Shown: positions 1-10,165 of the stretch, in pieces
How the letters are laid out: every line of letters begins with the position of its first letter
Numbering within the stretch: position 1 is the stretch's first letter
Assembly: GCA_949126835.1 (NCBI GenBank)
Contig: OX421509.1
Location: forward strand, 14,663,279-14,727,278
Length of the DNA stretch: 64,000 bases
Reading direction: 5' to 3'
From: Anisus vortex
Taxonomy: Eukaryota; Mollusca; Gastropoda; Planorbidae
Position numbers and translations under genes: made by a program
The notes under the pieces: model-generated
Database searches by the model: none
The model's input: the letters and a program-made list of their open reading frames with translations, nothing else
What the model was told of the DNA's origin: nothing

Positions 1-90
1 GGCTTTTTTTTTCAAGTGTAATTTTTTTTCCATATGTTTTTTTTTTTCTGTTTATTTTATTTCATTTATGTATTGATGCAGAAGTCTAAT

Positions 91-289
91 CAAAGACTTT
101 AATAAGATGGACCGCTTGCTTTAATATTTCTGCTTTAAAATAGAAAGATGTAGACAGCGGAAACATTTAGGCAAACGTAGGAGCGTAGAAGTAATTTAAG
201 ACAGCGTTATTGGATGCACAGGAAAAAAAGAACATATTGGCTTTAAGCTCTAGAAATAGAGCAAGCTGTCCATCGTATTATAGTATTTG
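91..289. mobile_element. MITE with CAAAGACT terminal inverted repeats, copy 1 (199 bp)
   Basis: Begins CAAAGACTTTAATAAGATGG and ends with its imperfect inverse (CCATCGTATTATAGTATTTG). It is flanked by a perfect 7-bp direct repeat GTCTAAT (84-90 and 290-296). Related copies occur at 25522-25816, 56495-56755 and about 57707-58390. It sits in the intron just upstream of the SLC43-like penultimate exon. No coding capacity. Confidence 0.8.
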
Positions 290-332
290 GTCTAATCCAG
301 TTTAAAGTAATTATTTGATGGTGCTCCTTCAG

Positions 333-453
333 GTATCCAACTGAGTACTTCGGACTTCTGTGTGGAATCATGTCTCTACTGGCCGGATGCTTCGGTTTTC
401 TTCAGTATCCTTTGTTTCTGTGGGTGCAGTTCAGGGTCGATGCCTGGGGGGAG
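333..453 (+). CDS. SLC43-like penultimate coding exon
   Basis: 121 nt: one base completing a split codon, then 40 codons. Good acceptor (ctccttcag) and donor (gtaggt). Encodes a hydrophobic segment with the motif FLQYPLF typical of SLC43 transporters. Confidence 0.6.
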
Positions 454-1090
454 GTAGGTCCAAATCTTCTTCAGTAATGCAACCAAAATAGGTTTAAAAA
501 AAAAAAAAGCAAATTAACAACAACTGAAAAAAAAAAGACAAAGAAACCATTTTAAAAAAGCATAAAAAGAAAACGACTTGCAGAAGCCATTGGCCCACTT
601 ATCTATAAATAGAATGAATCATCATCAATCCAACATTTAAAATTGCGCCTACTGAAATTAATTTCCCTTCGCCTTACATTTTAGTCTAACTCAAAGTGGG
701 TCTTTCGGGCTTTCATGATTTTTTTTTCCTTTTTTGCGCTGTAAAATCTTTTTTCTTTTTGGTTTATACTGTGGGGACATTAATTTATATTGCCTACTGT
801 AGGGCCTACAATATTTTTTTTTACGTTTATAGCTAATATCGCAATATTTCTTTCAATAAGGCCTATAGACCTAGATAGCTTTGTATAGACACAGTCTGTT
901 CATTAGTCAACTAGTATAGTATTATATTATAATTAAGTTTGATCATAATATTTAATAAACAACAACTTGGAATGCATTTCAGGTGTTTGGTTTGTTGGCA
1001 GTTCTCGCCCTTGCGTCACTGGTTCAACCTATATACTTGGCATGGAAGGGCAGACAATTTCACAAGAACAAAACAGCAGACACAAAATAA
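333..1090 (+). CDS. SLC43-like major-facilitator transporter, last two coding exons (5' part outside window)
   Basis: Two exons, 333-453 and 983-1090, join in phase 0 and end in TAA. The first reads YPTEYFGLLCGIMSLLAG then CFGFLQYPLFLWVQF, which resembles the late transmembrane segments of SLC43 (LAT3/LAT4/ENBT1) members, where a proline-aromatic, H/YFG and LLQYPLF pattern recurs. The second reads VFGLLAVLALASLVQPIYLA then a short basic tail ending KTADTK, a last membrane helix plus cytosolic C-terminus. Acceptors are cttcag (332) and atttcag (982); donor is gag|gtaggt (454). AATAAA-like signals lie at 1086 and 1098, right at and after the stop. SLC43 proteins carry large neutral amino acids or purine bases across the plasma membrane. 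Only 76 residues are visible, so family is likely but substrate is unknown. Confidence 0.6.
983..1090 (+). CDS. SLC43-like terminal coding exon with stop
   Basis: 36 codons including TAA after acceptor gcatttcag; phase 0 matches the previous exon. Encodes the last membrane helix and a hydrophilic tail rich in Lys/Gln/Thr. The AT-rich 3' flank has overlapping AATAAA signals. Confidence 0.6.
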   Translation: MFGLLAVLALASLVQPIYLAWKGRQFHKNKTADTK

Positions 1091-1807
1091 ATTAAAAAAT
1101 AAAATAAAAAGACTTATCTTTCTTTTTGTGTATATATAGGTCTATATATAATTGTTGCATAGTCTAGTCATATATATTGTGTGTCTTTAATAATCAAGAA
1201 GGCTGCATCGAATTCGTTTACGTTATTTAAAAATAGTGTTTTTTTTAGCCCAGAGAGTTAATTATAACTGAATAATAATTTTTTTTACAGTTACGGTGAA
1301 AAACAAAAGTTTGTAATAGAAACAAAACAACATATTAAAAAAAAACACATCATATTTATAATATTAATATGGTCTATAAGAAGTCGTAGCGTCTATTAAC
1401 TCAGTTAAAAGATTGCGATGATTCAAATACGTTTAAATAAAATACCGTAATAAAAATCCTTTTTTTTTTCTAATAGTACCTTTTTTATAAAACCTTTTAA
1501 GTCTTGAGCTGTAAGGAAAACTTTTGTGGACGGGCAACGGTTTCTTAGAAAGAAGGGTGGGGGGGGGGGGGGGGGTTGGGGAGAAGGATAAAGCCTAAAG
1601 TTGTTTTTTTGAATATGTTATCAAGAATAAGTCAGTTATTGACAAAGCGTGTGTGTGGGGGGGGGGGGTGTGTCAAATTTTTATAATATTCTTCACAAAA
1701 TAATGGAGAATACCATTAGCGTTCTAGTTAAACTAGATTTAGGCCCTATGCATCTTATACGTATGGATGTATGCATAAATAGATAGATATATAGACAGTC
1801 TATAGAT
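1091..1807. other. 3' flank of the transporter gene, no gene seen
   Basis: AT-rich sequence with homopolymer T runs, a G run at 1557-1576 and a GT/G run at 1650-1669. Probably the 3' UTR of the transporter followed by intergenic DNA. No coding signal on either strand. Confidence 0.5.
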
Positions 1808-1994
1808 CAGGGGTCGACAACCTTTTGATTTTAGTGTGCCAAAGTGGGATTTCTAATTCACTCGGCGGGCCAACATTCTAAAAGTCATCCTGCTCTAACA
1901 CTATAATTTCTTGTAGAAGAAACATCAATTTGTGCCACTGAAAATCATTCTGCGTGCCAAGTCTTGCACGCGTTTCGTGGGTTGGTGATCCCTG
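1808..1994. mobile_element. hAT-type non-autonomous element (187 bp)
   Basis: Terminal inverted repeats CAGGGGTCGACAACC and GGTTGGTGATCCCTG, with internal repeated GTGCCAA motifs. The flanking 8-mers CTATAGAT (1800-1807) and ATCTAGAT (1995-2002) match at 6 of 8, as for an aged hAT target duplication. Same ends as the larger element that starts at 3184. Confidence 0.7.
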
Positions 1995-2002
1995 ATCTAG
2001 AT

Positions 2003-3096
2003 AAATGTGAGGTCACGAGTTCTTTAACTAATCTGAATACTGCTTATAATTTATAATCAATCTCACAACGCTTACATTAGACTGACACACCGAACGACAC
2101 TCCTGCGTGTAATAAAATAAATGTAAGCCTACGTTTAATATCGTAAATGAGAAGAATGAAAAAAGAAATCAGAATAAATATAAAACTAGTCCATAATCTC
2201 CTCCAAACACTACACAGTACACAAACACAGCCACAACCTTCCAGCTCGTACCCGACTCTCAACCCCTTTTTATACTACACACACGCCGTCAGCATTCATC
2301 CACTATAAAACAACTCACAACAAACACACAAACACGCTAGTGACGGACAACGCTCCGAGACAGTGACGTTACTAAAAGGTCACTCCCATCCCCCCGCCCA
2401 CCCTTTTTTTATCACCTCCCTAGTGAACTCGTGTTCACTTTGTTTATGTTTTTAAGTGTAGCCATGCCCGATTGGTCAGATAGCGGTCATCGGCATGGCT
2501 AGTTTCTTTTCTTCCAGTGTGATCATCTATAGTCAGTGGCGTTACATGTAGGTTGTGGCGACGACTAGAAGTTAGGAGATATGTGTTGCTTGTACTTTAC
2601 AAGAGGATACATATGCCAGACGCGGCCTTTAGAAATATTCCGAGGCGTTGGGCGAGTGTCATTATGTGCAGGGCCGAGAACAGTAAGGGTTTAGGTTTGC
2701 TACTAATGTAGGCTGGCTACTCACCAAGATGTCCGCCTCTAATGATGTACATCTTATTATTGTTATTACAAATCATTGTATGTTGTGTGTGTTCCATTGG
2801 CAGTATGATTTTACATTAAAGTATTGTAATTGTTCTTATATTGATTCAGTAGTAGCCTTTAAATGACTTAATTTACAATTCAGAAAAAGTGTGAATGCAC
2901 AAATAAATTTAACAAGTTAGTTGAAACTTTCCTGAACCTACACATTTATTTCATAACGGATGAGATGCAGAGCAGAGAACAAGTAGCCTATAGTAGAGGC
3001 TAATTTGCTTTCATGAGCTGATTTGACAAAAGAATTTCCTATTGCAGGGTCTGATGCGTTTGCACTAGATATCTATATCCTAGTGGTAAGCACTAA
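2003..3096. other. Intergenic DNA with a GC-richer patch and hairpin, no gene recognised
   Basis: The stretch around 2440-2740 is less AT-rich than its surroundings and holds an inverted repeat (TAGCCATGCC near 2459 and GGCATGGCTA near 2492) around an inverted CCAAT box (ATTGG). It could be a promoter or a MITE remnant. No exon could be supported. Confidence 0.3.
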
Positions 3097-3183
3097 GTAA
3101 AGTAGGCCTACCCTTCGGACCAAATTGATCATAGTGCCGGTGAAGCAGCGTTCACCAGTTTCTTTGACCACGGCATACCAGAG
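3097..3183 (-). mobile_element. tRNA-derived SINE (family 1), 3' fragment
   Basis: Matches the family-1 SINE seen complete at 29922-30184: shares GGACCAAATTGATCAT and GTGAAGCAGCGTTCACCAG. The copy is cut off at 3183, where a hAT element begins, so the hAT probably landed in the SINE. Confidence 0.7.
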
Positions 3184-4840
3184 CAGGGGTCGGCAACCTT
3201 TCGCTAACAGTGTGCCAAACTAGGATTTCTAAATCACTCAGCGCACCAATAGCCTAAAATGAATCGTTACAAAGTTTTATATATAATACAAAATTAACGT
3301 ATTTGTGATTGTTATCCTCTTTATTGGCATTTATATCAAATACAATATTTATTAAGCCTTCTAATAATTCACATTAAAAAAATTATGGCAATTATAATTA
3401 TCTTAACATTATCTTTTGTTAGTCAAGGTGAGAATCACCAGCTAAAATTAATTATATTTGATCTCAGTTTAACTGAGATTTCTATTAATGTCTTATAATG
3501 TAAATAGAAGAAAAGTATGAACATTGTTTAAGAGGAATATATACGGAGTAATCACACACACTGAGTAGTTAATGTAATGTTTAAAAATATACATACCGGT
3601 ATACATTTTTTGGTCATATAATATTTATAATTTAATTTTCAAATACTATTTACAGTTTGATTGTTTCAAAGTTATAAATTATAACCCATTTATTCTATTA
3701 TATAAGAAAAAGAAACATATTAAAAACATTATCTCAAATAAAACGGGCTAATTATCTCCCTTGAATAAAAAAAAAACCTTGTCCACATTTGATTCAATAG
3801 TGATGCCAAAAAAGTTATGGTTTGTAATATAAAAAAAGTATAACTAACTAATTATTATTTCTTTATATAATCCAACATTATGATATTTATAGCAAGATTT
3901 AATTATTAGAGGATTAAAATAATTTACAGTTGAAAATAAACACTTCCTGCATTAATTGTTTGTCCAGATAAGGAGTTTATATTTTAAACATTAATAATTA
4001 AACAAAATTACATAATATAGTGAAATTAAATAAGTAATATATATTTATCAAATTGATAATACAAATAAATTTGTTTTTGAATTACTTATAATTATGCTTA
4101 ATTAAAGATTATGAGCATAAAATCTCTATTAAATGTTATTAATATGTATGAATTAATTAGAGGTAAATTGAAAGTGACCTCTTTGTATGCTCAAAACAGC
4201 TTTCATGTGTGATAAAATCTGTTCACAAGAGTAAGTTGAACCAAAAGCTGAAAGTAAAAGAGAGAATGCCCAGCAGGACTAGCAGTTGAGAAAAGCAGAC
4301 GACTTTCCAAACCAACTTCTTTCCATATTTTTTCCGCAAATAGGCACATTTGGATGCCCATTTTTTAAATGTTTAAAATTCAACCTGCTGCTTTTTAAAA
4401 CGCCAATGTCCCTTTACTTAAAAAAAAGATCTAAGTCTAAGAAGGTTGTAATAATATTAAACCAGTTAGGCCTGATTTGGTATTAAAAAAAATGAGTCCA
4501 TCACTTTGAAAATCTTGCCTTTAATTAGAAAACTCCGCTTTGAGTGCTTCGGTGTACTTCTGAAAAACTATCTATCTTAAAACTTAAAATATGCCTTACT
4601 ATAGGGATTTGTATCAGTTAAATGTTTTGAAATTGATTTCACTGCAAGATATCTTCAGTTTCAATGCAAATCCATTCCAGTGGTCCTTGTAAATGGACGT
4701 TTAACTCACTGAAATGTGTCGCTATGTCATTCAGAAACATCGGCTTCAACAGTCAGTTTTCTTAATTTAGAACCGGAAAATGTTTGTTTTTTATCAATAA
4801 AATACACCTCTTAAAGGTCTCTCGCGTGCCGCGTACCAAA
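3184..4840 (-). mobile_element. Decayed hAT transposon with transposase remnants
   Basis: The left end CAGGGGTCGGCAACC is a hAT-type terminal repeat like that of the element at 1808. The right end is not clean: a GCGTGCC patch at 4824-4840 may be its eroded terminus. Between lies ~1.65 kb of very AT-rich DNA with minus-strand hAT transposase fragments (see 4140-4750). Right boundary is approximate. Confidence 0.6.
4140..4750 (-). pseudogene. hAT transposase fossil (ZBED/SCAND3-like), broken
   Basis: On the minus strand, 4740-4640 reads MFLNDIATHFSELNVHLQG, matching the central region of ZBED5/SCAND3-type hAT transposases (ITxHLNELNxxLQG). Further on, 4244-4170 reads FGSTYSCEQILSHMKAVLS, matching the C-terminal hAT dimerisation motif (GSTYxCEQxFSxMKxxKS). 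The stretches are in different frames with stops between them, so this is a decayed copy. It would once have catalysed cut-and-paste transposition of the surrounding element. Confidence 0.75.
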
Positions 4841-5262
4841 TTTGCCTAACTTTTTTTTCCCTAAGTATCACTGAACCTGATTACGAACAGCTCAATATCT
4901 ATCCCGTGATTCTTTTGTTTTTCTCTTTTTCTATTTTTAAGAAATGACGCACACGCAAATGAATAAAATGCAAAGATTTCAACTTGGAAGGGATTAGATA
5001 ATCCGTTGTAAGGTTTTCTGTTGTTGTTTTGAATTTGTTAATCCCCAAGGCGTGGTGCGTAAAATCTAGTCTAGCGTCTCTTTATAAGCTTAGTCGTGTA
5101 GTTCATGGATATAGGGATGTGGCGCTTCCCTTTGATGTACGCAATGAAGACGCAAAACTAAGAGAATAAGAATAAGAATGGGTATTTCTATAGCGCTTCT
5201 ATCCATGCTATTAGATTAGCATGCTCAGTGCGCTCTTGGTGTGATTTGCAGTGGCCGATGTA
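4841..5262. other. Intergenic, dispersed-repeat sequence
   Basis: No gene seen. The part after 5165, with TCTATAGCGCTTCT and GCTCAGTGCGCTCTTGGTGTG, recurs in diverged form near 61635-61690, so it is probably part of an older repeat into which the MITE at 5263 inserted. Confidence 0.4.
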
Positions 5263-5450
5263 CAGTGCCGTTGCAAGGGATTTGGGGGCCCGAGGCGCTT
5301 GGCCTCTTTAGGGGCCCCCGCATTTTGCCATTCGACATTATGACATGAGAAAAAAACAATTCGGCCACTCGTTTGGGGGCCCCCCTTAAGTAGGGGCCCG
5401 GGGGGATTTTCGAATTTGGACCCCCTCCCCCTCCCCTAGCTACGCCACTG
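5263..5450. mobile_element. hAT-type MITE (188 bp) with perfect 8-bp target duplication
   Basis: Ends CAGTGCCGTTGCAAGGG and CCCCTAGCTACGCCACTG are imperfect inverted repeats. Flanks are identical 8-mers CCGATGTA at 5255-5262 and 5451-5458. The interior is unusually G- and C-run-rich (GGGGGCCC and inverse), allowing a long hairpin. Short, non-coding; the intact duplication suggests a fairly young insertion. Confidence 0.85.
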
Positions 5451-6126
5451 CCGATGTATTAGCCAAAGAGAAAGGTCTTCAAGTTCTTTTTAAAAGTTTC
5501 TCTTGTCCCAGATTCTCTCAGGCTTCCTCTGCTGTGACCCCGAGCGATTCGGCTAGACACCGTGTCTAAACATTTTCTGATAGATAAATACATACAAGTT
5601 TAGGTCCTAGATCCGCGGCCTGTTGTTGGTAACTTTTTACTTCTCTCAAATTCACTTTAACGATAAATTATATTTGTCATTAAAGAAAAACAGTTTCAAT
5701 ACGGCTAGTAGATTAAATCAATCCTTTGTGTGGGAAAAATATTGAAAAAATTTCCTTAACGATGTCTCGGTGTAAACTATGACGACTATGTTACCATCAG
5801 ATAACCTGGAGCGGTGGCTGTACCACTGGATTGCGTACGCATCTGGGCGACGTAGCATTCCGCATTAACATATTGTCATCCTCTTCAAATTCACAGCCAA
5901 AAATGACGTCTTTTATAGTGACAAACAAACAAAAAGAACTGTTCCTGTACGCGCGACATCGCGCGGGGGAGGTTGGGGAACCGAAACCCGGTTTAAACTT
6001 AGATTTATTGAACCAAAAATCGGTTTTGAAAAAAAAAAACACGATATTAGCATCCCTTTTCATGGCCCATAACAATTCCAGAGGCGAGCCACCCCAAGTA
6101 TGCTACCTAAGTGCTTAATTACTTAA
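5451..6126. other. Intergenic, no gene seen
   Basis: Open frames near 5797-6118 overlap on opposite strands and show no recognisable domain or splice support. I treat them as chance. Confidence 0.4.
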
Positions 6127-6130
6127 TTAA

Positions 6131-6580
6131 AGACCAAGTGAAGAGCTTTTTATCAAAATTGAGTTAACATTTGATTTTGATAGTAAATAGTGTATTCAGT
6201 ATCTGAATGTTAAAAAAAAACATTTATACAAAATATCAAAGATACATTTTAAGAAATTAGTTCAATATTTGCACTTAAATGTGTGTGTTTTTCGGATGAT
6301 TACTCCAAATCTCGTAGCCATTTGAGATGTTTTTATTTCCGGCAATATAGGAAAGTGACGTAACTTAAAGGATTCCGACTAGGAAAAATGAATATTGTCA
6401 CGTGTTTTGAATCTATTGCCACATGTTTTGAATCTTTTCCCGGTTCTTATTTTTAACAAAATGGTTAAATATAGATTTATAGCGTCTATTTTTATTTATT
6501 TATTTCCCTTGTGATACGTCACTGCCGTATGAGGCTATTCCAAATCTCGTTCTTTTGAGAAAAACCTCTTCACTTGGTCT
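6131..6580. mobile_element. Kolobok-like MITE (450 bp) with TTAA target sites
   Basis: Begins AGACCAAGTGAAGAG and ends CTCTTCACTTGGTCT, perfect inverted repeats, each flanked by TTAA (6127-6130 and 6581-6584). Subterminal sequence (CTCGTAGCCATTTGAGATG near 6313) is shared with the 5.2 kb element at 8438-13654, so this is its deletion derivative. No coding sequence. Confidence 0.8.
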
Positions 6581-6584
6581 TTAA

Positions 6585-8433
6585 GGTATCACTGGCGAGG
6601 GGCATCACATATATTTCCATAGCACGAATTTACCAGGGTCAAAATGGTGCAATGCTGCATTTTAATCTAATAAAAGTTGGGATCTCAATTAATTGTTAGC
6701 ATGACATGATTCTGCCCATAACATTGTAAATTAATGCTTAGGTATAATAGTTAATGAGCCTAATAGTGTTTTTTTCTAAAATTATCTTTTACAGATAAGG
6801 CCTATAAGGGAGTGTGGGGGCAACATTTTTGTGCTTAGGCCCACTACTGATTTTAATCCGGCTACTGAGAGTGTGGCCCCCATAATAAATTTAGAATATA
6901 GGCCCTACATTTCTATTCTGTGGTGTGACCATTCTTATGAATTTTACACACGTTCCTTCTAGATAGAAGATAATTACGTCCTCTATGCCACTAGGCCCAA
7001 AACTCCTGCATGGCGGCAGGGATTTGTTATAAAATATTGAAAGAAAAATAATTTTAGTAAATATTTTGATAAGAAAAGGAAAACAAAAGAGGCGAAGTTT
7101 ATTATAGGTGAAAAGGAAGCGGAACATGAAACGTGCGCATCGTATTTGCGCAGTTTATTTTGGTTCAGTTGCAATTTGCGAATAATAAACAATAGGGTTT
7201 TCTTGTTTTAAGAAGACGGTGTCGAATTATTTTAATAAATAAACATACATGTAAGCATTTTACAAGTACAAGATACAATTTAAATGTATATTATGTAGAG
7301 CGAATTTTAAAGTTGTGCTATTAAATATTTATAGGGATTGAATTCCACAAACTTTTCTATGCTTCACTGGCATGCCATGGGAATTTTTCTGACAGTGGCG
7401 TCGTGATGTCTAGCCCGGCATTATAAATCAAATAGAGGTTGTAGTTCCCTGCAGAAACTCTACGAAACCGTGCAAGCTGTAACGAAAGTGATATAAGCAT
7501 CCGTTTTTATTTTTGCATTAAGTTTAATATCAGTATTCAGCTTACAGATTTGAAATTGTCATTTATAGCTTTAAGAATTTAAGAAGTAAAGTTTTAGTAA
7601 AACAGTAACTTTTACACTTTTTGTAACAAATAACAAAGGGAAAGTAGACTTTTCGTCACTAGTCTGGGTCGGCAAGGCAGGGCTCTAAGCAAAGGCTTAA
7701 AATTCAATTTTGCAGTAGTTATAATTTATTTGAAAGAGGTCTAATTAAAGGGATTTATAAATTAAAACTAATTTGTGTTTTATTTTTAGGCGTGCCATTT
7801 TCTTCCATCACATCAGAATGGGAATGTTTATCATCATAGGCCTACTTACTTTAGTTGCTGTTCAATTTTAATCAAAGTAGTCCTAGATCTAGTGCAAAAA
7901 GATTCTGATTCTTGCTATTTTTCTTATTTTATTTCAATTATTTAGACATTTTTTAAATTTTAATTTTGTTTTATTTTACTCTTTTCAGTTCATTTAATTC
8001 TAAAGAAGTTGAGCCAATACTGAATTTGAGGCCTCCTATTGCTAAAGTCTAAAGTAACATAAATTATCAAAGTAAAAGGACTTGTATCATTTACAGCCAA
8101 AATTTAATTTCAATAGAGATGTCTAATTATAATATCTAATAAATGAATTAATTGGAATTTACTGAAGTCCAGATAGGCCTAACTGCCCTATTTGTTTATA
8201 CTATACCACAGTGTCTACACAGTCTACAGATTACACTAGTCTACATCTACAGGTTGGCTATAACTATTTAATGATTAAACATTAAAAATGTCATTTTCAT
8301 TAGCCCGTGTGAATTGAACTCTAGTAAAAATTTATTTTATCAACGACAAAAATTTGTAACATTTATTTTGTAAGTTACATTTATAATAAGTATATATATA
8401 TGTATAAAATGTATTTACAAAAAAGAGCCTGGT
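6585..8433. other. Intergenic with a SINE-2 fragment, no gene seen
   Basis: AT-rich. A fragment at 6948-7025 (TTCCTTCTAGATAGAAGAT, then GGCCCAAAACTCCTGCA) matches SINE family 2 at 10012-10165. Remaining open frames are short and unsupported. Confidence 0.4.
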
Positions 8434-8697
8434 TTAAAGACCAAGTGAACAGGTTTCCGTGTCAATCACGAAAACTATTTTAATACGTGTATTTAGTATC
8501 CAAATGATAAAAAAAAACATTTATACAAAATATTAAACATAACTTTTAAGTAATTAGTTAAATATTAGCACTTTAATGTGTGTTTTTTGGGGGGTGGAAC
8601 TAAACAAATCTCGTAGCCATTCGAGATGTGCAATTTCTTGGCAACGCAGCTCCGTGACGTCACACTGAGACCACACGTGTTGTTTTTATGTAAGAAA

Positions 8698-8895
8698 ATG
8701 GTGTTCAATACTGTAGTGCTTTCGTTGCAAAAACACTGGTTTGTCATCAGGAATAAGTTTCCCAAGGATCCCAATTTACGAAAACAGTGGATAATCAAAA
8801 CAAAAAGAGCTAATTTTAAACCAAGCATTTACGACAGTAGTCTATATTGTTCAGTTAGGCCTATAATTTTATAGACCATGACCATGACTTCGAGA
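8698..8895 (+). pseudogene. THAP zinc-finger domain remnant of Kolobok-like transposase
   Basis: From an ATG at 8698 the frame reads MVFNTVVLSLQ, then KFPKDPNLRKQWIIKTKRA and NFKPSIYDSSLYCS. This follows the THAP pattern (short Cys-containing N-terminus, FPxDPxLRxxW, CSxHF). The expected first two cysteines are replaced (T, L), and after CS the frame is interrupted before a DHDHDF stretch at about 8875, so the zinc site is broken. THAP domains bind the transposon ends in P-type and Kolobok transposases. Later exon-like blocks (about 9610-9705, 10234-10308, 10940-11090) could belong to the same gene but are not recognisable. Confidence 0.6.
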
Positions 8896-10011
8896 CATCC
8901 ACTCGCCCATCTTTTCCGAGATCATTGTCAATGTCTAGAGGAAATTAAATCTGTTAGACCTAGTGATTACTCCCTGGAGCATATGTAAGGGTAAGTTTTG
9001 AAAACATCATTATTATTATTATTACATTTAGAGTGAGTAATTAGTCCTACTATTAATATAGGCCCCCCTGCCCTATCATCATAAATCAACTATCAACTAG
9101 CCTTCTATTTTACACCCCTGCCCCTATTATTTTCGTATGTCATGTAGATCTTACGTAGCTCTTTAATTAGACTATTATAAAAATATTAGATTAGGCCTAG
9201 GGCGCTAGGGTAACAGTGATTAGAGCATAGTCATAGGCCTACATTCTTACATGAATCTAAGAAAATCAAACATGAAATAGTGAGTCCATTACCTATCTAA
9301 GACTAAGTCTAAGCTACTTAACTTAACTTTACTACAACAGGCAATAGGATTTACTTAAAGACTAAACTTCAAATTAAAACCAATGTTTAATATTGTAGTC
9401 TTACTGCCCAGTAGGTATCTAGGCCTACACCACATTATTCATTAGCTTATAATTATATCAATAGCCAATAGTGAAAAAACATGGCTATGAATGGTAGGCC
9501 TACTGGGCTACTGGTGTGCCTGCTGGGTGGTAGTGGGGTTTTAAATTTTGTAATTACAGTATTAATAATTCAAGCTTTTTTATATACAACACTCATATTT
9601 AATTTCAGGTTTTATCAGAAATTGATTTTTCCGGAACCTCAGATTCAAGTCGGACAATTGCAGCTATTATTAATACTGCGTACAATGCTTCTGAAACTAA
9701 AGTGGTATGTATTAACATCAACTACAAATAATGATGATTTATATAATACAAACTCTAATTGTAAAATATATGTAATTATGACTTAGTGAACATTTTTTTA
9801 AATGTTAGATATATAATATTTAAATAAAACTTTGGAGTTGGTTGTAGAATGGCCTATGTGATCTAAAAATTTATCATTTAGAAATTGAATGTACTTCCAT
9901 GAGGCCACAGAGAGAGAGATGTATTCATTTTTTGTTGTTTACGAAGAGTTCCGAGCCCCTAAATAGAAGGCATAATAATGAGAAATATATTATTAGTAAT
10001 GTTATAAATTA

Positions 10012-10165
10012 TACAGATGTTCCTTCTAGATAGAAGATTGTGACGTCCACTGGGCCCAAAACTCCTGCAGGGCGACAGGAATCAGTCATCGCCAGGGATA
10101 GATCCCACGACATGTCGGTTGACAGTCCAGTAAACTAACCACTGGACCAGCTGACCTCACATTGC
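10012..10165 (-). mobile_element. tRNA-derived SINE, family 2
   Basis: Read on the minus strand it starts CTGGTCCAGTGGTTAG, an A-box-like start, followed by GTGGGATCTATCC, a degenerate B box. It ends in a tail (GACGTCACAATCTTCTATC ... GAAGGAACATCTGT) resembling the LINE 3' end found at 18531-18580, 39085-39125 and 54857-54935. No protein coding. Confidence 0.6.

Noticed and set aside
5797..6118. Overlapping 92- and 95-codon frames on opposite strands
   Set aside because: No domain, no splice sites in agreement, and antisense overlap over nearly the whole length; probably chance in a less AT-rich patch.
9481..9786. 101-codon plus-strand frame in the Kolobok-like element
   Set aside because: Part of it (about 9610-9705) may be a decayed exon, but the frame as a whole crosses an acceptor-like and a donor-like site and has no recognised domain, so it is not called as a gene.
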